A DNA stretch of 64,000 nt from the NCBI GenBank assembly GCA_035236585.1, contig CP141132.1, forward strand, positions 63,275,880 through 63,339,879. Direction: 5' to 3'. Positions within the stretch are counted from its first letter, which is position 1. Each line of letters opens with the position of its first letter. The stretch comes from Warburgia ugandensis (lineage: Eukaryota; Streptophyta; Magnoliopsida; Canellales; Canellaceae). The notes beneath the pieces were generated by a model. It worked only from the letters and a program-made list of their open reading frames with translations, was not told the DNA's origin and ran no database searches. Both the position numbers and the translations under genes were made by a program. This document shows positions 35,221 to 46,419 of this stretch, one piece after another.

Positions 35221-36951
35221 TTCAATATTATCTCTAATTATGAGAAGCAGCTTAGAGATATATTTATCTTGCCTTGTAATAAAATGAAAAACTCAAAATT
35301 ATAAGATAAATTCACCCACCTTTCCTTTTTATATGGGACCCAAGAAAGTTTCGAACTCAGTAAATTATTTTCCACTGAAAATTTTTCATCTATAATAATA
35401 ATTATGTACCTTAGTTTTTTTTTAGAACTTTTCTTTTCTACATTTTCCATTTCTTCATTTCTCAATGCATTATCATTATCCTACTTTTTAAATATTGATG
35501 ACAATGTTCCTTTCAGGCTGGGGGTGTAGAAATCTAACAAATTCTAGTTTTTTCTCTTCATGTAAAAAAATTGAAAATTTTGCTAAAACATTTTGAAAAT
35601 TTTTAGGTCAATTCCTACACTATGATGAGAATTGGATTTTCTGAAGTATAGTCTAGATAACTTTAGCTTATTAATGGAATTGTACATAATTAATTCATCA
35701 TTTTACTCATTTTCTAAAGTATTCCATGAAAGCTATGTCTCAAATGACAACTATACACGCATTGCATATATATAGTTTAAATTGATAAGTAGTTATAACT
35801 TAGAGCTCTTAAAGAAATTCAGTGGAGGCCTATAACTTAAATGAGTTTTAGAGCCATTTGTTCTTTTTGAGAGGTTATAAATGTGTCTAATTTTCTTCAT
35901 AGTGTTTAAAGAAAATTTGATCCCATAAATTTTAAAATTTGGTTAATTACCTGAATTATTAGAGTATTATCTTTAAAATTCTAGAAGTTCATTGAATTTG
36001 ATTGATTATATGAAACCTAGAAAAGGATTTAGGCCATCTTTGTTGTTAACCTAGACACATAAAGCCTACCCAAGAGTATTTTTACCAGTAGTTAGCCAAT
36101 TTGAGCCTTTTATATAAGCCTTTTTTTTTTTTGTTACCCAAATAACCTTTACCCATATTAACCCAGTATAAATATATCCATTACCTATTTTCTTCAAAAG
36201 ATAAGTTAGAAATGAATGAAGATGTACTTTTTAGTTACAATAAAAGTAGAAAAGTGAATATAAAAAAGAAGAAGAAAGGTTCTTCAAAGAGATTCATAAG
36301 TATTGAAAAGAAAAGAAAAAGTTTGAAGAATGCAAAAAAGTGAAAAAAGAAATATTCAATTCAGTACAAGTAAAGGAAGAATAGTTAACTTTAGTAGAAG
36401 ACCTCTACTTATTTTTGAAGAAATTTTGAATACCTTTTCTTTTTTACCTTGTCCTAAGCCCATATTTCATCCCAATTGAAGACCTGTTGATTTTAGGATA
36501 AATATAATCTTGATGAGGATATGAATGGATAGGATTTAAAGTGTAGTATTTTTAAAAGTTCAACGGTAATAACGTCCTCTCATTTCTAAAGGGATCAAAA
36601 TTAAATTCCTTATGAACGCCAATTCCTTCATGAGCATATGTGAGATAAATTTGCTTTTATTGACTCTACTCACATATTTAAAAGAGAGATATGATTTGAA
36701 CCCTTTATATGAGAGATTCTATTTCTGAGTATATATCTATTAGTGAGGATTGGGGTCAAAACATATCTCAGATGGAGTTCAAAAGTTAGAAGTTTACTTA
36801 AAGATAAAGATTGTTGTGCTAAAGTTGATAATATATTGAAGGTAATTCTCTGAGGAAAAAGTGGAGTTGACTTTTAAAAAGATTTAGGAATTTTGTGATT
36901 TGGTTTTTCCCATATTTTGCTCAAGACTAACAAAATACTAATTATGGTGTG

Positions 36952-37254
36952 TGTTAAGTGTTCAATTTTGGATAAAAATACCTCTAATCTAGCATTTAAT
37001 TAGATCATAAAAAAATCAATTTTGTAATTTTTAGATAAAATATGAATTTTAGCTCCATTTGACTATCCAACCATTATTTGTAAAATTTAATGGTCATATA
37101 ATCATTAGAGCTAATCAGATGTGTAATGTCTGATTTAGATGATTCTAATTTAGTCTTATGTTTTGCATATCAACCAAATTACTGCTTGGATAGCTTAAAG
37201 CAAAATTTAACTGTGCAGATCATCCTAAAGAGCAATGAATGGTTGAGATCAAAT
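36952..37254 (+). repeat. 3' LTR of the Gypsy element, first segment
   Basis: Aligns with 30,263 to about 30,573. It is preceded by 'gctcaagactaacaaaat', the usual context before the polypurine tract in this lineage; the tract itself is worn. Confidence 0.85.
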
Positions 37255-40017
37255 TATATCAATACAAGTGGCAAAGCATCCTGTACAATAAAATATGGAT
37301 CACATGAATGTAAAACATGATATGATGCAATCTCAATGAGCATACAATAAACAGACGGGGCACCCCAAGGTACATAGGTCTCACGAGTGTTCTATACACT
37401 AGTACAACAAGTCATGAGTATTCATACCAATCCTTTGAGTGTTGTCACACCCAGGTACATAATAATATCTCAATGCTCATTATGCATGCATATAGAACAA
37501 GAGTATGGATCATGATGCTGTAGTGACAACCACACTAGGGTCTCAACCATTACCACTTCTCGTTGACATCGTAACGGGAGACTCGTTGTCCATCCCTATG
37601 GATAGGCCCAGATTGGTAGTGTGGACTACCCATGTTACCAAATCCTACTGAATGTCATCTGTGGGCAAGTGCCTATCATCTCATAAATTCAAAGGGTGGG
37701 TGCCCAGCCCTAATCCCTCATAGCATGACATCTATCGAGTGAGAGCACCTGTCATAAATCACAAATACAAAACCATGGATCTCATAAAAACCAAGAACAC
37801 TCATGGCTCACAATCCCAAGGCACACCCCTCATCCTAGGATTAGCCTCTCAAAGACTAGCCACCAAGCCTTCATCTTCAATTCTATGGGAATCATCCAAT
37901 TTTAATGATGCAATAAATAAGAGATATTCATAATCTACATACAAGATCCATAAGTAACAATAACAAAAATTCGATCTAACAAAATCTTTTTAATGCATTA
38001 TCAAATCTCATGTCAATCATAGCACAAAAACTTGTAAATCACAAGGCACATAAGAGAGAATTATGCTACCACAATTCGAATTAGGCAGATGCTATGATGT
38101 GGCAAGATTTTAGAAAAACATGTGAAATATTAAATGTCATCACCTACCTCGATAAAGAACAATCACCAATTCAGGCGTGTACTCCTCTCAAATCACGCAC
38201 TCTGATACACCTATCAGTACCACAATACTTTTTCGTGTTAGTCCATTTCATCTATATACCCTTATATCAATCTTACTACTGATTTGTCTAATGATTCTCT
38301 TATCTTGCTTTTGATCTAGATCAATAGTCGAGATCGCCTCATTTATCTTTAATAATCAATTTTCCTGACATCCAACACTCATCTACTTGATTTGATCATC
38401 AATCAAGTCGAGATTTGTTATTTTAAGATCTCCTGATCACTAAAAGGGTCAATTTATCCCGTCTCGATGGAATTGGAGATGATTCAACTGTTTGATCGTT
38501 CTTAATCTACTTGATTTGTGAATCCTAATCTTAATCATAACCAATTCAATTTCATGTTTATCAACTCACTTCAGTGCATATTCATAATTTATGCCTCGAT
38601 CTAACGGTCTGATTACTCCTTGATCGCCCAATTCTAAGTCCCTAGATAAATTGATGTTTAGATAAATTTCTAAGATGAATACTCCTGATCAATTTATTAG
38701 ATCTATCAATTCATCCTTTAGATCATCCAATTGTTCAAGTTCTAAGGCATGATCATCCTCTGATTGGTAAGATCTAAGTAATTGGGTACTATTTTATAGA
38801 TTTGATCTAATTAGATATGCTCAGATCAAGATTTAGAGGTTAAAATCATGTCTGCGCCATCAAGATGATTCCAATGGACGCTTTGGATCGAAAATTTCGC
38901 TTCTATAGCCTCCATAATAAAAAAAAAACCATTTCAGATCACAAATCAATGGTCTAGATCAAAATCCTGATGGAAACAGCATCGCGCGGTGTCACCAAGA
39001 CGTGGGTGCCTAGAACATGCAATGTAGACGCGGCACATTCACCCTGGTCGCAGGGACGTTCCACATGCGTTCTAGGCTCCCAGGACGCAACTGCATCGAG
39101 TGTAGATGGTGACAGTGCAACAGCACTCTCAGCAAGCGTGCACTTCATGCCTACGCGACGGGACATTTGCGTGCACCATCCTCATCGATGCATTCCGCCT
39201 AGTGTCCTAGGTACATCATCCATCGTGGACAAGGAACGCGAACCGTTCATCTTGTTTTGACCCGATCGGGGTCCTAGATGACCCAATTTTTCATCTGTTT
39301 TCATCGTTCTTAGGGTTTTCAGGGTCCCTGAATCTAATGGATGATTCAGATCATCCATCTAAAGTGGCATTGTGATGGTTTCCTACTATTCCATGGTTTT
39401 CCTAAAATTAACTTTGAATTTCTGAATTTTTTTTCCGAGATCCAAAGGGAAAACACCAGAAAAGAGGGAAAACGAGAAAGAGAGAGGGCTGTTACCTGGG
39501 TTAGTCGTAGAGAAGTTTCCTGAAGCTTTTTCGGTGGGGTTAGTTTTGTCTGTGCTTGCCAAAACCCTAACACCGATAACACGGATGGTTAAGGTGGAGA
39601 GGAGGGCAGCCAAGGGAGAAAAGAGAGATCTGGGAGAGAGATCTCGATGGGGAAAAGGGTTTTTAACACCAATGATCATCGACCTCTCCTCTGATGGCGA
39701 TGGAGTTGAAGATAGAGGGGGTGTTGTTATCAAACGACCCCCTCTGATTTCAGTCCTTAGTCTTTTTACCAAAATGCCCTCGTACTTAAAATGTCCATAA
39801 CTTTCTCATTCGAACTCCGATTTCGGCAAACTAGTGCCATTCGAATTGTCTTTCTGAGTACAATCTAATTATGGAGGTCTCAATACATGATTTGATGTCT
39901 ATTGAGTCTCTCACTTATAAAACTCCAAAAATATAGAATTCAATATATTCTTTTCATCACAATTTTGCATTTTTCCAAGATTCTCTCAAATTGGCATTTA
40001 AAAATTTAGGATGTTAC
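37255..40017 (-). mobile_element. Tekay-type chromovirus LTR nested in the 3' LTR
   Basis: Read on -, it begins at 40,017 with 'tgtaacatcctaaattttta', the usual start of Tekay-clade LTRs, and passes through a 'tcgaatgagaaagttatg' block (about 39,800) characteristic of that group, then a GC- and CpG-rich part (38,970-39,260). Its layout parallels the solo LTR at 46.4-49.4 kb, but the two are well diverged. It is incomplete, has no coding region of its own, and must be younger than its host element. Confidence 0.7.
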
Positions 40018-41428
40018 ACTCTGTCTGCACCCTGCCTCTCCACCGTAATCATGGAACTTGAGAAGATATGCAGGAGAAGTTGGCAAGCACTTCTCTCTCA
40101 TCTCCTCTCTCTCGTTCCTTCTCTCTTTTTCACCTTGTTCCAACCAAACCTACCTCCCTACTTTGTGCAATTTCTCTTGGTTTTCTCTCCCTCATAAGAA
40201 AACCCATCACCGCACCTTCCCTCTCTTCTCAAATTTCCTTGTCACTCTCGTTTCATCTTTCTCTTCCATCACCTCTCCTCTTTGTTTCTTTTTCTCTCTT
40301 GATTTCCAGCTGCAAGTCGGAATTCCTAACCATCGCTTCCTTCTTCATCTCTCTTTCTCTCTCAGGCTGGCTTTCTCTTAGAACATAGTTTGATTCTCCT
40401 CTGTTATTAGCTCCTTTCCCATTTAATTGTCTTCTTCTACTTCCCATCAATACTCTCAGTTCATGTGATTCACCATTTTACACCCTGGGTTGAGTACCTT
40501 TTTTTCCCTGTTTTACTCCTTGTTTCAGTCGCTTTTAGATTCAAGCGTTGATTGTCACCGTTCCAACTAAAACCCAACTTATGTTTCCTTCAAATCCCTC
40601 TTCTCCCCTTTTTGTTTCAAGTTTCAAACAACTTAGGGCAGCTCCCTGCGTTTTTCTCCTCTACGATGGAAGAAGAAGAGGAAGTTTCATGAAAAATTTC
40701 AGAATTGCCCTTAGTGTGATTTATTTAATTACATATACATCCTATTTGTCTTTTTCTTGTCTTGTCTTATTCCTATCCATGTTCTACTTATTTAGATTTT
40801 GTATTATTCTTAGTTAATTTAAGGAACTATGTTATCCAAACCTGTTTTTTTCAAGCTTAACCAAATCAATGGTCTATAGCTTTAATAAATAAAATTTCTT
40901 TATTTCTTGATCTTTTCCATATCAGAATTCTAATTAATCTTCGAATCTTGTTATTAGGATATCTCCTAGTTGATTCATCATCCTTGATCTTTAATTTGAA
41001 AACTAAAAATTTGATCTAAGCTGTCTAAAACCAAAAATCATTCTTTAGTACAGATAATCAAAATTTTGGAGAATCTGCTTAATCAGCCATTGCATCCTTA
41101 ATTAGAAGTATTAGTGAGAGATTGATGAAGGCCAATCGACGTTAATGATATCATATTTGAAGTAATTTGTTATAATCAAGCTAGGGAAGTGAATTTTATT
41201 TGTCTTTTTGTTAATTTTTTGTCTTTCTGAACTTAAATTTTGTAATTTTTATTGGTTAAATATATATGAATTTTAATTTCATTGTTATTTAATTTTTGTT
41301 ATTTTTTAATTTTTAAATAATTATATTTTATTTAAACTCCATCTTTTTAAGTTAAGCTCTCGTAGGATTAACCCGTACTTTCTTTGGCTCTACTACAATA
41401 ACCCGTGCCCTTTGTGATAAAATAATCA
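40018..41428 (+). repeat. 3' LTR of the Gypsy element, second segment
   Basis: Aligns with about 30,914-32,325: 'gcaccctgcctctccacc', 'tctctctcatctcctctctc', and 'gattcaccattttacaccct' occur in the same order in both LTRs. Confidence 0.88.
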
Positions 41429-42244
41429 ATAATAATTTACCAATGAAAGAATAAATATAACATTAATTGATCCTATTAGTGAGACCTAAACATCTATTTA
41501 TTCATTTTGTATAGAAGAAACACAATGCTCTTGCACAGCATCGCATTAGAGGAGAGACCTTGCGGCAGCGCTTAGCAGGATCCGGTACGGACCATTAAAC
41601 ACACAAGGACTAATAGTGGAACCCACCTTATAGTTGGAATTTGAACTTTGTAAGGGCATTTGCGGCATCTGGCGAATGTGAGGAGCTTTTCCATGTTCTC
41701 ACATTGAATCGGCTCCTTTAGCCGACCAAATAAACGGCTGTAACCCTCGCAAGCCGAGCAGAAAAGGAAACTAAAAAAAAAGTAGTAATTTTACAATTTT
41801 AAGTAATAATTAAGAAAATGGGAACGGGTAGATCAAGAAATGAATTTTTTTCTCTGGCCAGTTAAAAGCGCCTACTTACTTTAGAAAAGAAAAAGGATAT
41901 TTTTTATAAAATACGTGTCAAAGAATATAAGAAAGTTTGTTAAGACGCCACGATGCGTCTTTGATCGTGGATGGTAAACTGACGTCGTCTCGGACGGAAT
42001 TGTGACTCTGTCCCCTCCTAACAAACCTTTACGAGACCGAGCGTCGCGGGCCCACCGACTGTTCTACCACGGGAATTGTCCTTCTCCTTCGGTGACTTTC
42101 GATGGGAATAATGCAAATGGGGGTGCTCAAAGATACGAAGCAAAAGCCTACTATTTTGGTTTTTCTTAGTCCGGTTGAAGTTTTCGTTCAAAACCAAAGA
42201 ATTTTCTTTAAAACAACATTTACGGTGCTAGAAATTAATAATTC
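41429..42244. other. CpG-retaining spacer, no gene recognised
   Basis: Between the Gypsy 3' LTR and a LINE. The stretch 41,520-42,130 has many intact CpGs (for example 'gagcgtcgcgggccc' near 42,038) in contrast to the surrounding depleted DNA. No frame with a recognisable product. Confidence 0.45.
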
Positions 42245-42805
42245 ATGAATCAGAGAGATTGAGAGGGAGGTGACTCATAAAATTCAAGCGAATTAGAAGG
42301 AGATACGTCTTTGAAGTTTTATGTAATTGGCAAGTGTCACTCAAACTAAAAAGAGAATTCTATAAGATAGCTATAAAGCTAGTCATGCCCTATTAATTAG
42401 AGTGTTTGGGAATTAAAGAACAATATATACATAATATGAGCCTCGCTAAATTGAAGATATTGAGATGGATGAGTAACAAGATAAAAAAGAATATAATTAG
42501 AAACAAAAATATTAGAATAAACTTAAGATTAATACCAATAAGTAACAAGATGAGGGAGATTAGACTTAGATAGTTTGGACATGTCCAATGGAGACCGAAA
42601 ACGACATTGGTTAAAATAAATGAGGCAATCTAAGTTGAAGGTTTAAAAAGGGTAAAAGAAAGGCCTAAAAGAACGTGAATAAAAGTAGTGAGAAATGATT
42701 TTAAACCTTTGGGACAAAATGAAACCGTGTGATTTAATAGAGAAGAATAGAGGAACAAGATTTGTGTGACTAACCCCTAACTGAGATGGGGTCTTAATGA
42801 TGGTG
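42245..42805 (+). mobile_element. RTE-type LINE, truncated 3' part
   Basis: The frames follow the C-terminal part of plant RTE reverse transcriptase proteins: REIEREVTHKIQA (about 42,260), VSLKLKREFYKIAIKLVMPY, ECLGIKEQYIHNMSLAKLK, ILRWMS, NKMREIRLR, FGHVQW, and the 'cccctaactgagatggggtc' terminal block with a TGA/TGG-rich tail. Several stops and shifts interrupt it, for example just after MPY and inside IRLR-FGH. It is about 560 bp long, more complete at its 5' side than the copy at 2.3 kb. No target duplication was identified. Confidence 0.85.
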
Positions 42806-43015
42806 CTGACAATGATGCATGGGGATAAATTTTTATGGATCTAAGTCATTCATCATGTTTGAAATGATTTGTAAAGATTGAAAAGGGAATTTTACACATT
42901 GTGAAATACCTTCCTTTTGTTGAAAATCATGGTTATTCATTTTATCATAATTTTAAAACAAAAAGCTAGTTATGACCATCCAAATTCATTGATTTTTTTT
43001 CAATGAAAAGTCAGA

Positions 43016-43047
43016 GGGGGGGGGGGGGGTGGGGGGGAGAGAGAGAC
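43016..43047. repeat. Poly-G run with GA tail
   Basis: Fourteen G, a T, seven G, then a short AG repeat. It is a strong G-quadruplex candidate in sequence terms, and its exact length may be unreliable. Confidence 0.9.
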
Positions 43048-45700
43048 TTCTCAACTTCATTCCTCGCTGGTGCAGAGTAGGAAAACATTCCAACACTTAT
43101 GTAACCTGTCCACTTTTGTAACATGGGCCCCGTTACATCATTGATCTTAGCCATTCATCTAACTCTCTTAACTTCGGATTTATAATAGCTAAAAAATATG
43201 ACAAAAAGGAGCCAATAGGATCGAAGAAATGGTGTTTTCGTTTGTTTAAACCCTTGCTTGTATAGTACTTTTGGCTGTCTATATGTACCAACATGAAACA
43301 CCATTTCTTAGATGCTAGGGCTGTCCTTTGGGCATGACTTTTGTAGAAGTAGATGCCCAAAGCTAGGAGACTCAAATGAATAGTGTGGATTAGTCATATG
43401 TAGGGCTCATCATACAGAAATGGAGGAGTGGCAAAGTTGTTGGCGTTGTCACAATTTATACCAACATTCTTCCATTTCCCACATGGCTTAGTTTTTTTGG
43501 CAGGCAAGCGGGTTTGTACCAATAAGCGTCAACTAACAAGTGTCTTGAACATTGTCTAGCATAGGAAAGTCCCTTCTTCTGCCCTAATATACCTAGTCTT
43601 TTACCCTTACAAAGGATTTGGGTTATGCAAGAAGAGTTTACATCGATGCTCTTAACCAATATCTCAATTCTAATTACATACTACCCAGCTCAAAAGCAGA
43701 TTGATATGCCAGTAACCAGATCTCTCCTATATCAAAGGTTGAATTATTTAGTTATGTATGAATAATTTTTTGGTATAAGCAAATATCACTCATACACCTT
43801 CACTCACATATACACTCTTAAATCGAACCCCCTTCCAAGGAAGAAAGCAGTGAATTAAACCTATGATTAAGCATATTCTAGGGAGATTGTTGACAGTCTG
43901 CAACCAACTACACTAGATGTTGGCAATTAATTAACAGACTTAGGCCTTGCTAAATCAAGACGAATAATTGATATTATAATTAAATGAGGATATAAAAAAT
44001 TGGGATTTTTCTAACAAAGTATTCATTTATAATATACCTTCAAATTAGTCATCTATAGTTCTAAGTATTTGGTGATAATCCACTAGGATGATTTGTACAA
44101 TACTTTCTCAAGTCCTTTTTCCTGTAAGTTCCCAATTACTACCTGTATGTACAATATATTTCATTGTAAGTATATATAACATAATTCTAGTTGTCACATT
44201 TCTCCTTTTTTTAATTGGGTGAAACTAGTCATGAGTCACGGCATTCCATTATGATATATATAAAGACCCAGCGCATAATATAAGAATGGAGATGAAACAG
44301 CTAAAAAAGTATAAAGTAAAGCTAATCTACCGTCCATAAAGTTAGTGTGAATATAATGATAGGTGAAGGACAAGAACAAAGATTTAATTAGATATTTAAT
44401 TTGGTCCTGTCTTTGTAGGGATAAGACACATGAAATGGACCGCTGCGGACTACTCCAAAATAGATATTAATTGACGCATGCACCATAAACGTCATGTGGG
44501 GCCAAAAAAAACTGAGTGCAAAATTATAAGAATTTACATGGGCAACTAAAAGTAGCACTCGCGAGACTGAATGTTTAGGGCCCTCCTGGCAACGCTTTTA
44601 TAATCCGTTTTTATGTGATTATGCTGAAATCCCAAATCTTAGCTAAAGACAAACAGAAAACACTCAGATTAAGCTTAGCTCAAGTGTCCACTGCCCACCC
44701 AAAAATACAAATAGTCCAGAAAGACTGACTAATATTGAGCATAAAAAGACTTAATCTTGAAATGCAATCAAACAAGCAACCAATGCTCCTCTCCTTGAAT
44801 TCCTAATTTTGCAAGACCATCAGCGTCATTTGCTGATCGCCCAACATGAGTAAATCTAACTGCCAACTCTTATTTCCAAGCTTTCATCTGCTCACTTCTA
44901 TCACAAAATTTTCATTGGAGGTCTCCTTTATGCTCATTCTCCCATCATATTCGATTAATCACCTTCTTAAATAAGAGGAGAAATCGGGTTTCTCTTCCAT
45001 ACTTTCAACCCAATCTAAAGTGCGATCATATCTATCTTGTTTGAGTCCAAAACTTCCTAAGGTCCAAAATCCTTGACAATCAGGAGCATAGAAATTTAAT
45101 TTCTTATAGGATGGGCCATTTAATAGGCTGAGCCCCAAACTAGTTCTGTACTTGATGATCAAGACCAATATTCTGAGATATAAAACTAACAGTTCATGAA
45201 GTTAGAAAAAGTGATAGTAAACTGTTAACTAATCTAAGCATTAGGATAAGTTAATATATGAGACCATATTTACTATATATGAAGCTGAAGTTGGTTATTT
45301 TTTACACTTGAATCCCATCCATGTAGGAAATTTTTTATTTTTTAACTAATCTATTTTATCTTATATTTTTAGGTGGATGAATGAGGCCCTAAAGAATTTG
45401 CTTCATTCATAAAGCCTTCCTCTCCAAGTCGCGTGGTCTTTCAATATAATTTAGTTCTAATTCTAAGTGAATACTTCCTCTATTATTAGTCTCTAAAATC
45501 CCCTATAAAGTTTCCTATTTTATTTATAATTCTAACAATTTAATACTTTCATCATACTATAATACGATATTTTATTAGTTAAATAAGTTGGCCCCTTAAA
45601 AGTCATCAATCATTCTCCTATTTTTTTTCTCTAGTCTCAAGGTTCCTTTACTATTTAGGAAAACTTGTTTAGTGGAAATATTTGACATGTTCTAAGTAGC

Positions 45701-45787
45701 TGATATTTGTTAACCATGGCAATGGAGGACATTAATAGCTATGTGATATTTGTTATGCCATGGTAATGGAAGACATTAATAGCTATG
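45701..45787. repeat. Tandem duplication, unit 43-44 bp
   Basis: Two copies of 'tgatatttgtt...ccatgg.aatgga.gacattaatagctatg' directly adjoin at 45,743/45,744 with a few mismatches. Confidence 0.9.
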
Positions 45788-46419
45788 ATATCATGATGGT
45801 CCTATTTTATTAGATAGTATTATTTTTATTGAGACCTAATTGTTCACAAAAGATAGCAACATTAAATAGTCCATTAAAACTATTTAAGAGTTCTATTCCA
45901 AGCATTAGATGAGTAGAATTTATCTTTTCTTATTTAAAGGGCTTGACATATCTTTTTCATTTTATATAATAAGGATATGATAAGAGGAAAAAACTGATCA
46001 TGACTAGTAACTTGAGTTTAGCAAACATAATTTAGTTTTTTCATTGATCGCAGCATATACAATGACTTTGACAAAACATCAAGTGACAAGAGAGTCATTG
46101 CTTATTTTTTCTTTTTTGCATGGTAGCTCATGTTCTCAATCATTTAAATCATGTGGATGCTTATTCACTTATGTAAATCTTGTAGAAGTGCATTATAATA
46201 AAATCGATCTCCAGACACAAAAGTTCATGCAGGCTTCATCACTTACTAATTACTTTACTTAATCAATTTAATGAACTCCTTTATCACATACCATGTAGGG
46301 TTTTCTCAAGTCCACTCTGATGGTTTTGACTTGAATATGTTTCACTATAAGGGGGTCAATCCCATATTAAACATCACATACTCTTGATGACCCAATATCT
46401 ATTGCAAAGCATCTATGTA

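Larger units (their letters stand above)
42806..46419. other. Long spacer, nothing recognised apart from small repeats
   Basis: AT-rich sequence with chance frames on both strands (the longest about 80 codons) and no domain, LTR pair or terminal repeat I could identify. Confidence 0.4.

Noticed and set aside
38954-39260. Overlapping 70-96 codon frames on both strands
   Set aside because: They lie in the GC-rich core of a Tekay-type LTR, where chance frames are common.
43133-43659. Minus-strand frames of 67-80 codons
   Set aside because: No domain, no neighbouring exon-like sequence, and composition like the surrounding spacer.
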